Source of the DNA: Aptenodytes patagonicus
Taxonomy: Eukaryota > Chordata > Aves > Sphenisciformes > Spheniscidae
Length of the DNA stretch: 64,000 nt
Assembly: GCF_965638725.1 (NCBI RefSeq)
Contig: NC_134954.1
Location: forward strand, 1,984,001 to 2,048,000
Reading direction: 5' to 3'
Both the position numbers and the translations under genes were made by a program. Shown piece by piece: positions 9,776 to 23,699 of this stretch; within the stretch, counting starts at the first letter, position 1, and the number at the start of each line of letters is the position of its first letter. Under the pieces are notes generated by a model that saw only the letters and a program-made list of their open reading frames with translations, was not told where the DNA came from and did not search any database.

Positions 9776-12700
9776 CTGTGTGGTAACCATCACTGGATTA
9801 GAATAAAATGGCCTAAACCCTGAGAATCTGGGATATATGATTTCACCTGTTAATTGCTTTTCCCACAAGGCGGCTCGTGTCTAGTTGGAGTAAACTGGAC
9901 ATTAATATTGATGGATAAGAATTAGGTGACTATGTAACACTTTGCAATTTTTCAATTCACATCAGAAACAACTGAGCCCTCTAATTCAACAGGTGTATTT
10001 TCTTCTGTCTCTCCTTTCTTGACCTATACTTCTTTTTCCCAAATCCCAGTGCTTGCCATATAAATAATCAAGAGCAAATATGACAACATGCATTTTAGAG
10101 CAGTCTGAATCGGTAATAGCTGCAATTGGCATTAGATAGTCTTCAACTGCTGAGGAAAAGATGGATCATTGCCATGAATAAACAGCAACCAAACTCCAAC
10201 ACAACATCCCAGTGTTAATGTAATACGCAGAAATTTAGCTTGTCACACTCATATTTGTTATACTCTCCATTTCCATATACCAGAGCAGTAAGCCCAGCTT
10301 TCGAAGCAGAAGCAAGCCCAGCTGAAATGTATTAGCTGTCTTCTGTACCACTGAGAAAAGCAGAACTGCTAAGCAAAGTTGGAACACGTAACTTTGGACC
10401 AACTTTGTGTCGTGAAATAATACTGGCAATCAGAATTTACGAATAAGCTATTGAAATAATGTTCCTTCAAATGATGAAAGTATATTGTTTGTATGGGATG
10501 GAAGTTACGGGAAGAGGAATATATAGTATAATTAGAAAAAACAGTGGAGCAGAACAGAATAGTCCGCTGACAAATCTGTAGGCTGGGAAGCACACACCAG
10601 AGAAACGTTTGGATTATGGAGCAGTAACACCAGCAGGATCTCTGCAGCACAGTTGTGTATTCTCGAGAAATGAGATTAAGAAAATTGATTTGCTCAAACG
10701 CATAGTTAATAAAATACCTGATGCCTCTAGTGAAATCTTCCCAGTAGATTCTTCACAGGGTAACAGAATCAGCTAACTTCTGTTTTCCTCTGGTAAGGAG
10801 AATCATTCAGATAATAAACATTAACTTAGAATTAAGATAAAATAAGTAAGATAACAGGACATATTTTGACTAGCTTGTGAATGACTCAATATTTAACATT
10901 AACATTAAAAGTAGAATGCTTAACTATTAATTACGCTTCCTCTACCATCCTACAACATTTTAGCTGTATGGTTTCAACAGCTCGGACCGGTACAGGTAGC
11001 TCCGTGCAACAGCGGGCATCCATGTTCAGGGCTTCACGGTGAGGTGTCATGCTCAAATTATGTCTATTTTTAGAAAATTAGATTCCAAGTATAAAATTTC
11101 AGCTGAAGCTGAAGCTCGGCTTGTAAAGCCTTGTAACAGAGGGGCAACTTTTTAATAGTTCTAAAAAACACCTCCTGTGAAAAGTGCTGAATTTTAAACA
11201 CAATGGAGGGAATTTACTGGGCTCCAATGCCTTCCAAAACTTTTCCCTTCAGATATTTCAAAACACAGTTTAAATATTGACGTTTACTTTTCAAGTGAAA
11301 TCCACTCCTGGATCATTCCCAACATAGGAAGCTAAGTCCACAAAAAAGATGAAGATGTGGGGAATATTTTAACTCTTAACCAAACTTACGTTATAACTTT
11401 ACCAGTTTGTGGCAAACTCTCGAAAAACGCAACAGATGTTCATGGTGGAGGGACAGGCCAATACAGTCCAAGTACAGCGATGAGTAAGTATGCATCTCGC
11501 CCTCTTTTCAGGCCTGCAAGCAATTGTTCCATTATTTTTTTCCTCTTGCAAGTCAATGGAGAGAACTGAAAAGCTCAAAATTAATTATTTCTTTCCTACT
11601 GTGCAAGTGCTAAGGTAGGAAGTACACACCATCCTGAGAAGCAGAGAAACACAATTTAATGATGGTTCTTTGGAGAGAAGTTTCTTAATGAGGAAGTGAG
11701 CACAGAAACTGAGCCGCTGCTCAAATTGTGAATGAAATACGAGATTTCATTTTTATTGTATATCATCTTTATTGATGGCTATCCACAACCAGGTGCTGAC
11801 TTCAACTTTTTCTAATCTCATCACAGGAGGAGAAAATAATCATAACCAATCCATAACTTCTTTTTTTACTTGGCAGTCAGTCATGGAAAAAACCCTGTCA
11901 TTCAATTTCTTCAGTGAAGCTAATAAAATAGAGATTTTTCCTTTCTCAGGCAGTACAGATGATCAGAAAGAGACCAACAATAGAGAAAATGCCCTCAGCA
12001 AAATGGGGCTGGAGAAATTCTATTCCCAATTTATGACAAACTACACACTGAATTTGTCATTTCATTCCAAACCTCTCCAGTCATAAAGTATTTTTCAGTA
12101 CTTTATCGGAAAGCTGTTAATTAAAAAAAAAAAGGTTAAATGGACAAGGCATATGGAATGATATAAAATTCATGCTGATTTTTAAATGAGTTTCCATTAA
12201 TTTGTTTGTTTTCTGTGAATTACTGGGGTTTATCCTGGTTTGGGTTTTGTTTGGTTTTTTTCCCCCCTGGCTGATCTTTTGCCAGCAACCGAATGCGAGA
12301 AGATGCTTCGACTGGCACTTGGCTGCTGCGATAGCTTTCAGCACGGTGCCAGCTTAACGCAGAAACTGGCTTCCACGTGGCTGGATATTCTAACAGTTCT
12401 CCTCTTGCAAATCTTGCCCTTCGGGTTCTGGGGGCAATCCAGGCTGAACTGCCCAACACGGCAACTGACTCAACCCACGAAATTCCACGGTATCTTAATA
12501 TTAGACGATGTCTGTCTGGAAAAGAAGGGGAAGCTACCTGTGAAAGCAGGTAGCCACATTTACATACCACTTTTATGATTCTGCAGCCTACCCAGCACCT
12601 GTTGGGACCGATCCTTCACGAGCGATTTTAAAACGTATTACACTGAATATTAACAAGCACTCAATACAGGTAATTATTTCCGCTCTGCTTTCAGAAGGTA

Positions 12701-13609
12701 ACTATAGGTTCTGTAGCAGCGCTTTCCCAGGTTATTAATATCAGCAAGAGAAAGATGATTACATAGCCATCTCTCCTTTCATGCTGAACTCCCCGCTTCA
12801 TCTCTGTTTTGTTAAATACAGCCTTTGATTACATGGAAAAGTGATTATCAAAAGTGTCACAGGCATGCTAAAAATAATTTCTCAGCACACAATAGATGGG
12901 TAGGTAGGTTAATTTGCCTAGTCAAGATCTTGCCCGCTTTTCGTCTCGAGTGCAGAGCTACTTAATTTGAAATGCATGTTTCCTTCCCTTCCATTGCAGG
13001 TTTCACCTGAAAAATCGTGTCATAGTTGCATTTGTAATAAAGATAGGCATGAAGCTTTGCACATCTTTAATTAGCTCTCCTTCCAAATTCAGTTGGTTAA
13101 AAAGCATGAGGAAAATCTGAATGTGTCCTTGTCTGACTTTGGCTGAACGGTATCGGTGCTTTTGGAGCGACAGAAGTTTCACCGCTCTGAGAGTGGCAGC
13201 TTGGCTGAGCTCGTGTATGCGCTTCACACATCCGTAATGATTCCCGTTGACGCTCTGCAAGCAGCCAGATCAAACACGGCATTTGTTTTACTCTTTTCCA
13301 GTACAAACACTCACTGCTAACTTCATGGTGCGTGCCAGACATACGCCAACCAGGGAAAGGACATAAGCCCATTAAATTCCTACATTAACGTGACCGCGTG
13401 ATCTGTTTGCTTGAACTCCCAATAAACCAAACAAAGCAACTTAAAGCACGTCCAACTACAATTCCTGGCAAAAGTCTCTGGGATGCAGGGATATAATGGT
13501 GTTAATTCAGCTGAGAGACAAGGACAGAACATGATTGTGCTGGGTTGGAAAACTGGAATCACAAAGACTTTTCTTTCTGGTTTTGTTTGAGAAAGAGAGG
13601 TTAAAAAGA
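9776..13609. other. intergenic, no gene seen
   Basis: No supported exon. Overlapping reading frames of 112 and 116 codons on opposite strands at 12220-12578 lie in a locally GC-richer stretch. They have no recognisable domain and are likely chance. No CR1 or LTR is recognised. Confidence 0.5.
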
Positions 13610-13815
13610 TGTATTTGCTCTACTAGATTGCCTAGGTAATTGTCCTTGTCCAATCCCATGTTAAAAATTTATGCAGAAATGTAAGAGTTACTAATTACCT
13701 AAACCCCCTGAATAATTAGATTCAAGAAAATGAAGCGACTGATGCTTAAGTAGGTTTAACAGGTAGAGTGGACATTCTGAATCATTTGGCTAATTAAGAA
13801 TGCATCCGAAGAAGA
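13610..13815. promoter_or_regulatory. candidate conserved non-coding element
   Basis: A stretch with repeated TAATTA/ATTAG-type cores (ACTAATTACC, AATAATTAGA, GGCTAATTAAG) in complex, non-repetitive sequence. The look is typical of developmental enhancers in vertebrate gene deserts. There is no coding potential. Confidence 0.28.
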
Positions 13816-16800
13816 ATAAACCTCAGTTCAAAGTATTCAAACCGTGGCCTGGCAGGGACCCAGCAACACTATGCACTGGATGGTTAACCAGTACATTTTT
13901 GTGTGTGTGTGTGAACGAACAACATCTAATTCTCAGTTGATGAAATATTTATTCTTCCTTTAAAACCGGACGTAGCGACGGCAGTTGTGAAGCAGACACT
14001 GTCGAATTCAGAGCCGTTTAAACGGCAACTGCCATACCTATGACTTGAAAAATAACGTGTGAACTTTCATATTACCCCAGTGAAATCAGTACTAATAGCC
14101 CCTTTCTCGGGTCCAACAGTGGAAGAGAACATCGGAACAAACCAATTAACTGTGTTTGGAGGAAAGCGAGGGTGTGGATTCCCACCCTTACTGCCCGAGA
14201 GTCAGTTTAAAAACCACCAGAAGCAAGGCTGGTAGCTGGTGAAACAGCCAGAAGAGATGGCAGAGAGAGTATTTGTTTTGTTACTGGGAGGGCTTGCCTG
14301 TGGGACTGGTGCACCTTCTGGAAATCGGTTGGTTCCTTGCATCTGTGGGGAAAGCACCGGCCCATACAACCAGAACAGCGAACGCTACAAGTTCCCGTTG
14401 TTCCTTTTGGATGCGAAGCGTGATTCGTGTGTGTGTCACCCGCAGACACAAAGGGCAAGAGTCCACCCGAGCCTAGAAGGGCAGGCCCTTGCAAAAATAT
14501 CCTTCCCCTGCAGGGGCAAGAATATCCAAAGGAAGGAGGTGGCTTGCATCTGCCCTGGCAGTCAAAATGGGCACGTGCCTCTTTCCAGAAGGCGTTTGGG
14601 GTTGGCTTTCAAGTCTACTCCGAGGCTTAAATTCACACCTTTGAAGTAAGACACCAGACATCCTCTAGGCTGAATTTGCTTTCAGATTCGATTACTACAA
14701 TGTACTTTACAAAAGGTGTTGATACCTCCTTGTCAAACGTTATGCATCGTGTCGATAGGTCATTTCGTAGGTTGAGTATTTTTCTGGGAGGAAATCAAAT
14801 TGATATTCCTTTGTCTACACTGGCTAAAAAAAATCAGGGTGTTAATTTTAACCTAAAACCACTAAATGGCCTGAAAGCTACCTACTTCTACTGAAGATGT
14901 CGGCACTTGAGTCCACACACACACAAAATGAGGATGAAAACAGATTTTTCTTAATCAGTCATTAGCTTTGTCACTTCCTCTTCCATTGATCTAAAATAGT
15001 GCTCATTTATAAACTTCCATGCTGCTGAATCTATTTCCTTGCTCTGGCTCTCTAGTGAGAGAGCAGAATGATTTAGCGTATTTTTTTCAGCTGAATTACT
15101 AATTTATACGTACGCTGGGCAAAAGGTGGCTACAGGAATAGCATACTTTCAGCAGCAGTTTTCAAAGATGCTGAAGAGGAGTTCGAACTGATCCTTAAAA
15201 AAAGGCTTCTGTTGAAGAACGGGTGGGCAAACCAGCTCCAGAGAAATACATACACGTAAAAGAAAATGGTTACTCATTTACATGAGCATATTACAGAAGG
15301 AAAGATTCTGATCCCTACGTAAGGGTCCACAAATTCTTGTACAGAAACTAAGCTGGAGAAAGCAAAATTTTCATGGTACCATAACCCTGTTCTGCCTGAT
15401 TTCTGTTCACCGCTACGCGTTAGCCAAGTTTTCGCCTTACCCAGATATCTATAATCATTAGAAAAATTCCAGGATGAGGCTTTTTCCATATAAGTGATTT
15501 ATAGTATTTATACGCTAATTGAGAAAACTGAACATAAATTTGAATAATAATAATAATAGAATTAAATAGCATTTCCACTATTAAACTATTGACTGTGGGC
15601 AGCAATTCACTGTTTACTTAGAACTCACCAGATTTTACTTTGGAAATATTAGTTTCAGTAATTGAAGGACTTTTTTTTTTATTACTACAACAAAATATAT
15701 TAAGTGGTATCTATTAAATCGATAATTTAAAAAAAAAAATCATTTAAACTCTGGTTCTAGATACGCGAAGATTATTCCAAGAAGCAGATTTAGTGTTTTG
15801 CTTTGCATTGAGTTTGTATAAGTAACGTCACAAAGTACTCTCAGAGGGTCAAGTAAAGTCAGGTGTCCAGTCCTCTACGGAGATTCCCTGACCCAAGCCC
15901 TGGTATCACAGAACCTCACGGGGAAACTGAAGTATGACTGTCTATAAGGAGATACTTGCACAGCAGTGACACAAACGGCACCTTGGCTGGGTGATGCACT
16001 TTAAGAATTCACACGCTTCTGAGCTCACCGTTGCCCCGTCCTCGGTTCTCCCAGCGAGGCCTCCCAGGCCTTAGAGCAACCTGAGAAATAAAGGGAATAT
16101 CAGTTGAATGCAACCCACCCCCAAGCACTCATCCTCATTTTATCAGGCAAAACCATGCCAGTAATGCCAACGGAAATACTCCTGATAACTTTAATAAGGT
16201 CAGCATCTCACCCCAACGTATACTTGCTTTAAGAGCTGTCTGGTGGCAAATTATTTTTTGGTATTTCTGGCATTTCTCCTGCTGTTTCTCGTCCAGAACT
16301 ACTATGCAGTGTTCTGTTTCACTCTACCTGCCTTTTGTCAGAGAAACGCTCTGGTTTTGTGGTACGGGAGGAATCTGGAGCTTCAAAGTCTCCGAATCTT
16401 TAATGAGCAATTCATTCTGGACTCCTTTCTCCTGTAAATGACTAAACAGCTTTAGGATTCAAATATGTATATGTTAAGATGTCAGTTTACCAGAGTATTC
16501 CCTAATATTTACTATTTTGCAAATATTTCTGTCAGTAACATCACTCTCGTTCAGTGAGGTAGTTAAACGTGCATTTATCTTCAACAGAGCATACCCAGGA
16601 GCGCCAAGTCTGTGTCTCAAAGCCTAGGAGAGGCAAATACAAAAACAGCAACAGAAAAAACCCACCGAACAGCTTACAGGTAACCGTCAGCTGAGGTGTT
16701 TGTCCAGCTCTACTAGGTTTCTGCTTTGATGGAGGTCAGAGACGCAGGAGCTTGTCCTACAGACTTTGAGGAGACGGTCGCAGCCAGCAGCCCAGCGCAG

Positions 16801-17306
16801 CCACTGCCCCACAGCGTCCTTCGTAGGCTCCTGGCGGGCAGTTCTCATTTCATACCCCTCGGGCATCTTGCGACAGCGTCTGCCCAAAGACAGGACGGAA
16901 CTATAACATAAAAAGAGAAACTGTATTAGCGTACGATTTGGGCAAGGAATCATAATGCGAATTCTTAGAGGTCGGGAAGCATGGCAAACCTAGAGAAGTG
17001 TGCGACTTCAATTAAATTTATAATGCAGGTTAACAGTGTAGCACAGAAAAATCTGAGCTAACGTTAAACAAGCTTTATCGATGGCTTTAGGTCCATTCCA
17101 AAGGAAGCATTTTAAGAAGGTAAGATACCTTGAAATTAAGCTCTAAGCATCCACTGCAAGTTCTCCAAACTGCTGTTTCCAGCTTTATCGGGTACAGAAA
17201 AAATGTTAATACACGCCAGATGAGAAATGCTAGTTAAATCAATCAAAAGATAGGTCTAAAGCGGACAAATCCATGGTGCCAATTCTCAACTTTCAGCTGA
17301 AGTGGC
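13816..17306. other. intergenic, no gene seen
   Basis: Contains a short (GT)n at about 13901-13913, a (CA)n near 14915 and an (AAT)n near 15544. Around 14207-14661 four frames are open for 60-136 codons, but none has recognisable domain content. No RNA gene is seen. Confidence 0.5.
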
Positions 17307-17885
17307 TGTGCTGGTTTTGGCTGGGACAGAGTTAATTTTCTTCCCAGTAGCTGGTATGGGGCTGTGTTTTGGATTTGTGCTGGAAACAGTGCTGATAACA
17401 CAGGGGTGTTTTCGTTACTGCTGAGCAGTGCTGACACACAGTCAAGGCCTTGTCTGCTCCTCACCCCACCCCACCAGCGAGCAGGTTGGGGGGGCACAAG
17501 AAGCTGGGAGGGGACACAGCCGGGACAGCTGACCCCGACTGACCCCAGGGATATCCCACACCATATGACATCATGCTCAGCATATAAAGCTGGGGGAAGA
17601 AGGAGGAAGGGGGGGGATGTTCGGAGCGATGGCGTTTGTCTTCCCAAGTCACCGTCAGGCGTGATGGAGCCCTGCTTTCCTGGGGATGGCTGAACACCTG
17701 CCTGCCCATGGGAAGGAGTGAATGGATTCCTTGTTTTGCTTTGCTTGCGTGGCTTTTGCTTTCCCTATTAAACTGATTTTATCTCAACCCACGAGTTTTC
17801 TCACTTTTACTCTTCCAATTCTCTCCCCCATCCCACTGGGGGGGAGTGAGCGAGCAGTTGGGTGGGGCTTGGTTGCTGGCTGGGT
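17307..17885 (+). mobile_element. solo ERV LTR, 3' truncated
   Basis: This begins with TGTGCTGGTTTTGGCTGGGA at 17307, which I recognise as the 5' end of an endogenous-retrovirus LTR family frequent in neoavian birds. It has the expected internal order: a GC-rich U3, a TATAAA box at 17583-17588, and a downstream ATTAAA signal at 17767-17772. The last part, with the CCCCATCCCACTGGGGGG hairpin and GAGTGAGCGAGC, is shared with the fragment at 54.3 kb. That copy continues to ...AACCACGACA, whereas this one departs after GGCTGGGTC, so the extreme 3' end is missing or replaced. No internal viral genes lie beside it. Reading frames of 69-134 codons inside it are not genes. Confidence 0.9.
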
Positions 17886-18782
17886 CTCCAAAATGCCTGA
17901 TGTTCTCTTTCGCCAAAACATCAGGTCTTGAAGTGAGTCCAAAGGGTGCCACAGCTGAACCAGAACTCTTTTCATTAGGCCTTCTCTCAAAATTCATAGT
18001 TAGCAGACTCTGAGACAATACCTAAGCCAGATGAGAAATCCATCTCATCTATTAAAAAAAAGGGTGAGGAGAGAAGCTTTCTACAGCGTTCCTATCTCTC
18101 TATTGCTTGTCGGAGGTGGTGCTTCATCATGAGACCTGAAGCACTATTGGACTATCGCATTGCTTGCGACAGGGTACTGATTATCATCACTTCTGGGAGC
18201 CTTGGAGCACTTAATGGCCTGCCATTCAGTCTCTACCACTGGCTTGGACCATTTCTATACTCTCTGGCTGTATGAAATTGTCACATACTGTCACGCCAGC
18301 ACTTGGATCTGATTTCCACTTCAGGGAAATATTTTTATGATGTAACGTGACCCAGAAGACATGGGTGTTGCCATTTTCTGGAACAGGCATCACTGAAGTT
18401 ATGCTCCCTGTACAGACACTGCCGAGGTGCCTCCTTCTATAGCTCCGTCACTCTCCTTTTTGTGTCTTTATTGTTGTTATATTAGTTACAAATTTTTTAT
18501 ATATCATTCAACAAAATTCTTCACAGAAGCCAAAGATACATGTTTTTCTGAAGAAATCAGTAAAAGAGAAACTAAGGCTATATCTCTGTAGTATCCACCT
18601 GACAACTGGACCAGAGATGAAGCAATAGTATGAAATATTTCCTGACCGCAAGTTTTGAGCAATCACTTCACTAGAAATCTCTAGTTTGGCTACCTACGTA
18701 TCCTGACGTTATCTATAAACAAGCCTGTCCCAGGAGAGGCTCAGTGCCATCTTCGCAGACCTCAGCAGCAATGTGATGCCAC
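17886..18782. other. intergenic between LTR and CR1
   Basis: No gene is seen. The stretch just after the LTR (17890-18060) might include residual element sequence, but I cannot align it to the other copies. Confidence 0.5.
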
Positions 18783-18980
18783 TAGAATCATAGAATCATT
18801 GAGGTTGGAAAAGACCTCTAAGATCATCGAGTCCAACTGTTGACCCAACACCACCATGTCCACTAAACCATGTCCCTAAGTGCCTCATCTACTCGTCTTT
18901 TAAATACCTCCAGGGATGGGGACTCAACCACTTCCCTGGGCAGCCTGTTCCAATGTTTAACCACTCTTTCAGTAAAGAAA
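18783..18980 (-). mobile_element. CR1 LINE 3' end, reversed
   Basis: The left end reads AGAATCATAGAATCATTGAG, the reverse complement of the CR1 3' tail. It is followed by the typical GGTTGGAAAAGACCTCTAAG and GAGTCCAAC blocks and then CCTGGGCAGCCTGTTCCAAT. The copy is about 200 bp, 5' truncated as usual for CR1. It belongs to a subfamily clearly different from the two + strand copies at 32.8 and 40.4 kb. Confidence 0.95.
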
Positions 18981-21900
18981 GAAGACATCGCAAGTTATGT
19001 GATGGACTTCCCCAGGCAGGCACAGCTGTGATTTACCCAATCCACTCACACAGGGGATAAGCGGAAAGGATAACACGCACTTTTAATATCTAGTTCACAA
19101 GTGCCGGACCTAAGCCATAACGTATGTCTATGCTCAGCAACTGTCCAAACCATATGGATGTGAGGCAAGTTGGGCTATAGGCACGCTCTCTGGGGCTTAT
19201 CCTCACAAGGCTGTTCAGTTGGGAGCGGTGTATCAAGCAGCTGCCCAACTGTCCAAAGTGGAGTGTATACAAAACCTGAAGTTTTCATGAATGCCAAAAG
19301 TCTTGGCACAGTTATTTCCCTAGTCCTTTCCTCCCTTCACTATTCACCCCCAAAACATTTAGGAAAGAAATTAAGGTATTAAGTATTATAGTTTATATAT
19401 TCACTAAATAAGCATAATTTAAAAAGAAAGTGTAATTGTGAAAACAGCCGACTTCAACTAGACTTATGCATGCTTCCTCCGAGGCAACTTGTAGGGGTTA
19501 CTCAGCTACTCATGTCGCACAGTTTGGCTCCGTTCATAGATCCCACTTCTCTAGAGGTGGGGGACACATTAAATGCATTTGATCATCAAGTTTTAAGTAC
19601 CATTTCAAAAAATTGGAAGTAGCTGTTGCTGAACAGCTTTCAGAACAAGAAGAATTTGCTGCTTCTGTTTTTTGGCTTCTCAGAGCACAGTACGCTGCTT
19701 TAGTTCTTGAATGTCAACAAGAGGAAACCCAAAATTACTATATAAAAGCCTGCAGAGTGGATACACGTGATCATGAAAGTGTTTAGTTTTTCAAAGTGGG
19801 GCTTTTTAAAGATGCCAATTTAAGAAACTGAACTCTGCAACCTGTTACCGCGCGGAGCACTGAAATGGAACAGGGAGGCACTGAAGCGTGAACAGGGAGG
19901 CTGCTGAAGGTGACCTTAAGGAAAACTGGAAAGGGCTGAATCACTAAGCAGGGAACCTCATTATCGGTGCATTTCTTTGTGCTGTACCAGGCACATTTTC
20001 AACAGACTACTGAACGAGACCACCACAGGAAAATTATGGCAGAGAAACACACAATTACTTGGTAAATAACCACATTTTCTAAGTAATCACATGCCAGCGG
20101 CAATACCATGAACATAGCTGGCTCTTTCCAGACTGTTGCAGGCAATGGACCTATTTCTTAAGGGGGAACAGAAGATGCAAACGCTTCAGTTCGATGCAGA
20201 GGCGAAGCCACTTTCTAAGACAAGGGAAAAAGCAACAGGGTCGTTTTGTAACATTATTTTCTATGTTTGTTTTGCTTTTCTGTGGTGTCATCTGACAGCA
20301 CGAGTCTGACAGCATTGGAGCAAAGCAGAACTCCGGAAAATGAAAAGCAGACATCGAGGTGCATCAGACTAGCCAGTCTACAGATGTTACGCTGGGTGGC
20401 AAAGCGGCGCTCTCAGATCTATCTGCAATAGTGCACATCCAAGCCCAGATCTCATCTCCAAATTTATTCCGTCACTGACACTGGATCTTTCAAAGGAGCA
20501 AGCACTTCTCTCACCGTATGCTTTCAGTTCTTCTCTGGTGGGGATGCTCATGTGCAATTGGGACACTTTACAGGGCTGTAAAAGTATAAAGATGTCTTCA
20601 AGTTGAAAAATAATACCATTATTTAAAATTATGCCATTTTAAATATCCCTTTATATCAACAAAAGGAATAATGTTAGCCAGCATTAATATGTCCCCCATT
20701 AAGAACATCGTTCATTAATGAGATTGGATCTCTCATCATCGGATATATTTTAAAAATCATTTAAGGAGGAAGTGGGAAGACAGTTACAAAAATCACAGCA
20801 GAGCGAGCTCTGCAGGAGACAGGCTTTCTGTTTATTCCTTCAGTGACCAACTAAATGGGACCTCAGTCATTGCCGTGGTACAAATTATAATAACCCACTG
20901 CAGAAAGACAAAACAGTACTTATTCCCTGGTTTGAGTCCTAGCTTACTATATATTGTTAGAAATGCCTCTTTCACTGCGGAAGTGTTAATATTTACTTTT
21001 TTCCCTATTATCTCTCTATAAAAGTAGAGAGCTGAGCCCACATCTAGTATGACTGGCATATATAAACTCACTGACCAAGATTTGTAGATGGACAGAATAT
21101 TTTTTAGCATAAATCCAGTGAGGTTATGAGAACTTACGCATAAGTTGCATGGGGAATCAGAAAACAGAAATCAGAATCCCTCTTATGACAACAATAACCG
21201 TGATGAACTTGTTCTTACCACGCTATTTGCATGTTCATTACGTGCTACTGATTGCTATTCATATGTACCTGTGGTGCGAAAGGACGAGGAGATGGATATT
21301 GAAAATCTGCCTAATGCTTTGATGAATCCAGCTGGAAACCTTAATAGCTATTAAGCCATCCATAATGTGCTATCATTGAGGAAATCAGAGGGCAAATTTC
21401 TCTCTCCCTCATGCAGTTGAGAAGGGGATTCTTGGAGATGAACTACTTTATGTTCAACCAAACCCGAAAGAACTACAAGCATATATTTCTGTAAAAGGAT
21501 TGCTGTGGTACTGTTTCTATACAGTGTGATTTTCTCAATAGCAAGCCTGATTCTGGAATATTCTTCAAATGCATAAAAACATGCAAACAAATGTGTTTGA
21601 ACTCCCCCCCTCAAATGATAGCACAGCTGCCTTTCAGACAGTAAGGCAGGTTATTTTTGAGGGGAACATTAGCTCATCTGTGAGTCTTAGGGAAAGAGGT
21701 GCAAAAGAGCTAAATTTCCAGTCCAAGACTGACGCATGACAGACGCGGCCATTCACAGGCATCGGGTTTCTTCCTTTCTCCTCTTTTCTCCTTGAAAACA
21801 TATGCAGGGCTGCCGTTTTCAGATTAGCACGGCTATTTTGTTTCCATGACTTTGCAAAAGCTTTCTCATTTTCAACTGTGGGAACCGAAGCAAAGAGCTG

Positions 21901-22044
21901 TACTTGTCATTTATTTGCAGATTTTTGTATAACAAGTGCTTTCTGCATTATTTCAGCTGTTACTCAAGATTAATCATTGTTAAACCAGATGAACATTTAG
22001 GGAAATTTCCCCTAGTCTAATGCCGTGAAGATGGGCAGAAATTC
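18981..22044. other. intergenic, no gene seen
   Basis: AT-rich. A stretch at about 20590-20780 has conserved-element-like texture (repeated ATTAAT and TTAAA cores). No exon or transposon is recognised. Reading frames stay below 95 codons. Confidence 0.5.
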
Positions 22045-22066
22045 GGGGGGGTGGGTGGGTGGGGGG
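22045..22066 (+). other. G-quadruplex-forming G-rich run
   Basis: Consecutive G runs of 7, 3, 3 and 6 separated by single T. This is a strong predicted intramolecular quadruplex on the + strand in otherwise AT-rich intergenic DNA, with no CpG island around it. Confidence 0.75.
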
Positions 22067-23699
22067 AACAGGACAACAACAACAAAAAAAGCAACTCCTT
22101 GATAGTCTCAAGACACAGCTTTTCTGACTAAATGCTCAAAAAGCAGTTAAGGAATCAAGTTACCATTAAAGCCAATAAACTACAAACTTGGAAAACAAAG
22201 TTTCTTCTGGTGACAGACGTTTGTTGTTATCACGCCAACGGCGCATCTTACTGATGCATTTAATTACTGTAACATCCAGCTCCATGGGGTAGCTACTGGA
22301 GTAGTGAGTCTTATGGCCCTAAGTAACCTATAGAGACATCTAAACACCCAGTGCTACCCAGTCGCAATGCACAGTGATGCAAGTTTTCTTTGTGAGCAGC
22401 AGAGCTAATGAAGTTTGCTTTCCTACACATTCATCCCCCACGACCGATTGAGAGCTTTAACTGAAGCTCTGTCTGAGATCTCACTCCCTGGTGGCTTCTC
22501 CGATGCCTAGTAATGTGCAAACTCAAGCTGTGGTGTCCCCCTCTAGAAGGGCACTTCATTGAGATTCTTCGCCCAAACACCATCTATTTTGAAGAAACTT
22601 GTTTGACTATAATTTTTACTGTTGCCTCAGACAAATTTGGCTGAAATAAGCCAACAGGGAGAGAAACAAATTGGTAGAGGTAATTTGAGAGACACAGGAC
22701 AGACACTGTCAAGAATAATGGGAATTCATTAGTCTTTTTTCCTTCAGAAGCCAGGCTAAGAGCAGCGGAAAGCAGGACAATTCCTCTAGCATAATGGACA
22801 ACGATATCCAACATGCACTATTTCATTTTCTCTTGATTTGCTCTCAGCAAAATACTGTCAGCTTGACTGTGTCAGTCAGTTCTACAACAAAATGAACACA
22901 AACATCCAGACATCAGTCAGTGGCTCTGTATAGCCATGGGACTTTGTTAGACAACAAAGTGTATACAACAAAGATACCACTTGTAATGTTGATTACTATT
23001 AACACACACTCTTTTCCAATTATTTGTCAGATTAAAAGATTGTCTGCCTCTGTTTAGACAAGAACGTTGGTGGCTTTATCATCACTTCCCTGACATAACT
23101 GTTATTCAGGCCCACGAAACGTACATTTATGCAGTTTACTATTTGTGTTGCTGAAACCAGTGCCTCCGTACGTGCCTAAATATAAGGATACTGCTTGAAG
23201 ATAAATGCTCTTTTTTTAATCCAGCTGCTCAAGTGAGCCTTATGCTTTGACTGCACAGACACTTCCCGCTCTACCAGTGAATGAGGAACACTTAGAGGGG
23301 CACCTGGAACAAGAGTGTCCCAGGAAGGATGCCTCTGGCTATCTAACAGATCAGCCGACAAGTTTTGAGGGCAAGAAAATGAAACCCTTTAAGGGTTTGA
23401 TTTTTCTCCTTTCTGAGGTCACGACGTGCTTGCCATTTGTCAGCTGCAATGAAAAAAAAAAAGAAAAGAGAAGTAAAAACATCCTGTGGAGGGAGCATAC
23501 AGTTCACGTGCTGCAAAGAAGCATTGCTGTGTCACTCCCCACTTACCTTGTAAATTGGGCCTAGTAACGAAGTGGCCAGTTTTCAGAGTTCTTTAATATG
23601 CAGTTTAATGCTTAAACTCAATGCTAGTCATCAACCAATGGAGACCAGAGCTCCCATCCTAGTCTGCAAAGATCATAGGAAATAAAGGAAGATCTTAAT
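22067..23699. other. intergenic, no gene seen
   Basis: No exon, RNA gene or named repeat recognised. A short A tract occurs near 23450-23461. Confidence 0.5.

Noticed and set aside
12220..12578. Opposing frames of 112 and 116 codons
   Set aside because: Composition-driven openness on both strands, no splice signals paired with them, no recognisable domain.
14207..14661. Frames of 60-136 codons in four registers
   Set aside because: Simultaneous openness in many frames without similarity to any family indicates chance.
17243..18018. Frames of 67-134 codons around 17.2-18.0 kb
   Set aside because: They mostly lie within the LTR, which is non-coding.
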